From positions 1-64,000 of the forward strand of contig JAEWVF010000023.1 of NCBI GenBank assembly GCA_023459215.1: 64,000 nt of DNA, read 5' to 3'. A program made the position numbers and the translations under genes. The DNA comes from Chloroflexota bacterium. Its GTDB lineage: Bacteria; Chloroflexota; Anaerolineae; Anaerolineales; Villigracilaceae. Each line of letters starts with the position of its first letter. Position 1 is the stretch's first letter. The notes beneath the pieces are model-generated. The model was not told the DNA's origin, searched no databases, and saw only the letters and a list, made by a program, of their open reading frames with translations. Positions 62,881 to 64,000 of the stretch are shown in pieces.

Positions 62881-64000
62881 TTACCCAACCGTCACATTTA
62901 CCTTTACAACCTGCGCATCGGCGGCGGGCAGCGGGATGATATTCCCGGCGACGGGCTGGCCGTCCACCACCAGGCGGACACTGTTCCCCGGCCCTTCCCG
63001 TTTCATTGAAATCTCGTAACGCTTGCCCCGGAACTGGCGCACCACTTCGCAGCCGCTCCACGCTGTGGGAATCGCCGGTTCAACTTTCAGGCCATTGAAA
63101 TCGGGCTTGATGCCCAAAATGCCCTGGGTAATGGCGACATAGTTCCAGGCGGCAGTGCCACTCAGCCAGGAGTTTTTGGCCTCGCCATGGGTGGGGGCGT
63201 CCTTCCCGGCAATCATCTGGGCGTAGACGTAGGGTTCGCAGCGATGTACCTCGCTGATTTCCTCGCGGGCCGAGGGACAAATCCGCTTGTAGTAACTAAA
63301 AGCCTTGTCAGCGCGGCCAGCCTTGGCTTCGGCCAGCATGATCCAGGGGTTGGTGTGGCAGAAAATACCGGCGTTTTCCTTGTAACCGGGCGGGTAGGAC
63401 GAGATTTCGCCGTATTCAACGTAATAGTAGCTGTAGGCCGGGTTTTGCAGGACAATCCCATGCGGGGTAGCCAGGTATTGTTCGACCGAATCGAGCGCTT
63501 TGACAGCGTTGCCATTTTCGAGGCCCAAACCAGCCAAAATGCAAATACCCTGCGGCTCGATGAAGATTTTGCCTTCAGCATTTTCTTTCGAACCAATCGG
63601 TTTGCCGAAATCGTCATAGGCGCGGCGGAACCATTCGCCGTCCCAACCGGCCGCCCAGACAGCCTTTTCCATGTCAGCGGCAGCTTCGGTGTAGAACGTT
63701 GAAGGTTGAACGATGAATGAGGCAGCTTCCTTGCTCAAAATATTGGTTTTGTAGCCTTCAGCGATGCCGAGCATTTCCTGGCAGGCCAACACGAACAGCC
63801 CGGCGATAAAGACCGATTCGGCCACCTTGCCGTCCTTGCCAACCGTGGTCTGGAAGCTCTGGCCGGGGGTATCGGAGAAGCAGTTCAGGTTCAGGCAGTC
63901 GTTCCAGTCGGCGCGGCCAATCAGCGGCAGGTTGTTGGGGCCGCGTCGGTCGAGGGTATATTGCAAGGCGCGCTGGAGATGCTCATAAAGCGGAGTCTCG
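62881..64000 (-). CDS. GH94 glycoside phosphorylase, 5' part beyond the window
   Basis: The minus-strand reading frame continues through 64000 without a stop, so the gene is truncated by the window edge. The visible 373 codons are the C-terminal half: the catalytic segment LPLIGRADWNDCLNLNCFSDTPGQSFQT with the general-acid Asp, then YPPGYKENAGIFCHTNPWIMLAEAKAG and a C-terminal jelly roll ending VVKVNVTVG. The WNDCLNLNCFS pattern resembles N,N'-diacetylchitobiose phosphorylases more than cellobiose enzymes, but this is a tentative specificity. It is a paralogue of the GH94 gene at 54-57 kb. Confidence 0.9.
   Translation of the reverse strand, partial: ETPLYEHLQRALQYTLDRRGPNNLPLIGRADWNDCLNLNCFSDTPGQSFQTTVGKDGKVAESVFIAGLFVLACQEMLGIAEGYKTNILSKEAASFIVQPSTFYTEAAADMEKAVWAAGWDGEWFRRAYDDFGKPIGSKENAEGKIFIEPQGICILAGLGLENGNAVKALDSVEQYLATPHGIVLQNPAYSYYYVEYGEISSYPPGYKENAGIFCHTNPWIMLAEAKAGRADKAFSYYKRICPSAREEISEVHRCEPYVYAQMIAGKDAPTHGEAKNSWLSGTAAWNYVAITQGILGIKPDFNGLKVEPAIPTAWSGCEVVRQFRGKRYEISMKREGPGNSVRLVVDGQPVAGNIIPLPAADAQVVKVNVTVG

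Overview
The window looks like a chromosomal segment of a Chloroflexota bacterium, probably class Anaerolineae. This is inferred from gene content and style: Thr/Pro-rich linkers in secreted proteins, a type 2 PyrF, a T-box on pheST, GH94 phosphorylases, many Shine-Dalgarno starts and moderately high GC by eye. No rRNA or species marker is present. Most of it is ordinary housekeeping and metabolic sequence; there is no prophage, CRISPR array or complete insertion sequence.

Layout. 1-3.2 kb: tRNA-Lys, two small conserved proteins, an L,D-transpeptidase and a muramoyl amidase. 3.3-4.5 kb: a flavin reductase and an AMMECR1 protein. 4.5-11.7 kb (minus): a pyrimidine operon pyrB-pyrF-pyrE-(two Nudix, GNAT, unknown, ASCH)-pyrD, headed by a leader peptide and terminator that look like an attenuator. 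11.7-15.9 kb: a Phe T-box and pheST. 16-21 kb: inositol-phosphatase-like, response regulator, DinB, thiolase, AroQ and a pyruvyltransferase-like protein. 21-25 kb: cation transporter, PAS sensor, and an ABC-F ATPase with its own leader-peptide attenuator. 25-30 kb: CrtI-type desaturase and an ABC exporter operon with its winged-helix regulator and two paralogous membrane proteins. 30-38.4 kb: BNR lipoprotein, WYL and GyrI-like pair, a frameshifted arsM next to arsR, DUF1786 with an anion permease, and a peroxiredoxin. 38.5-43.6 kb: XRE-cupin regulator, small cytochrome c, NifX-like protein, a degenerate tyrosine-recombinase homologue, tilS and an esterase. 43.7-47.6 kb: tRNA-Pro, NERD-like protein, GT2, rnhB and chrA. 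47.8-64 kb: Ca-type P-ATPase, glgC, a GH94 operon with a solute-binding-protein homologue lacking a signal peptide, a MacB-like ABC system, and the 3' part of a second GH94 gene cut by the window edge.

Most notable points. (1) The peroxiredoxin at 37652-38368 has an in-frame TGA exactly at the peroxidatic Cys, followed 10 nt later by a 7-bp hairpin with a GGTC loop: a candidate selenocysteine peroxiredoxin with a bacterial SECIS element. (2) Both tRNA genes carry a tandem duplication of their own 3' end plus terminator, and the junctions share the motif CCCATTCAGGGRATGMCA. (3) Short palindromes (TGAGCGGAGC...AGTCGA, with base-paired variable ends) are inserted in frame in pyrD and three times in pheT, and supply stop codons to other genes. 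(4) Arrays with a strict 7-bp period sit between and inside genes. (5) The ABC-F and pyrB leaders look like translation-coupled attenuators.
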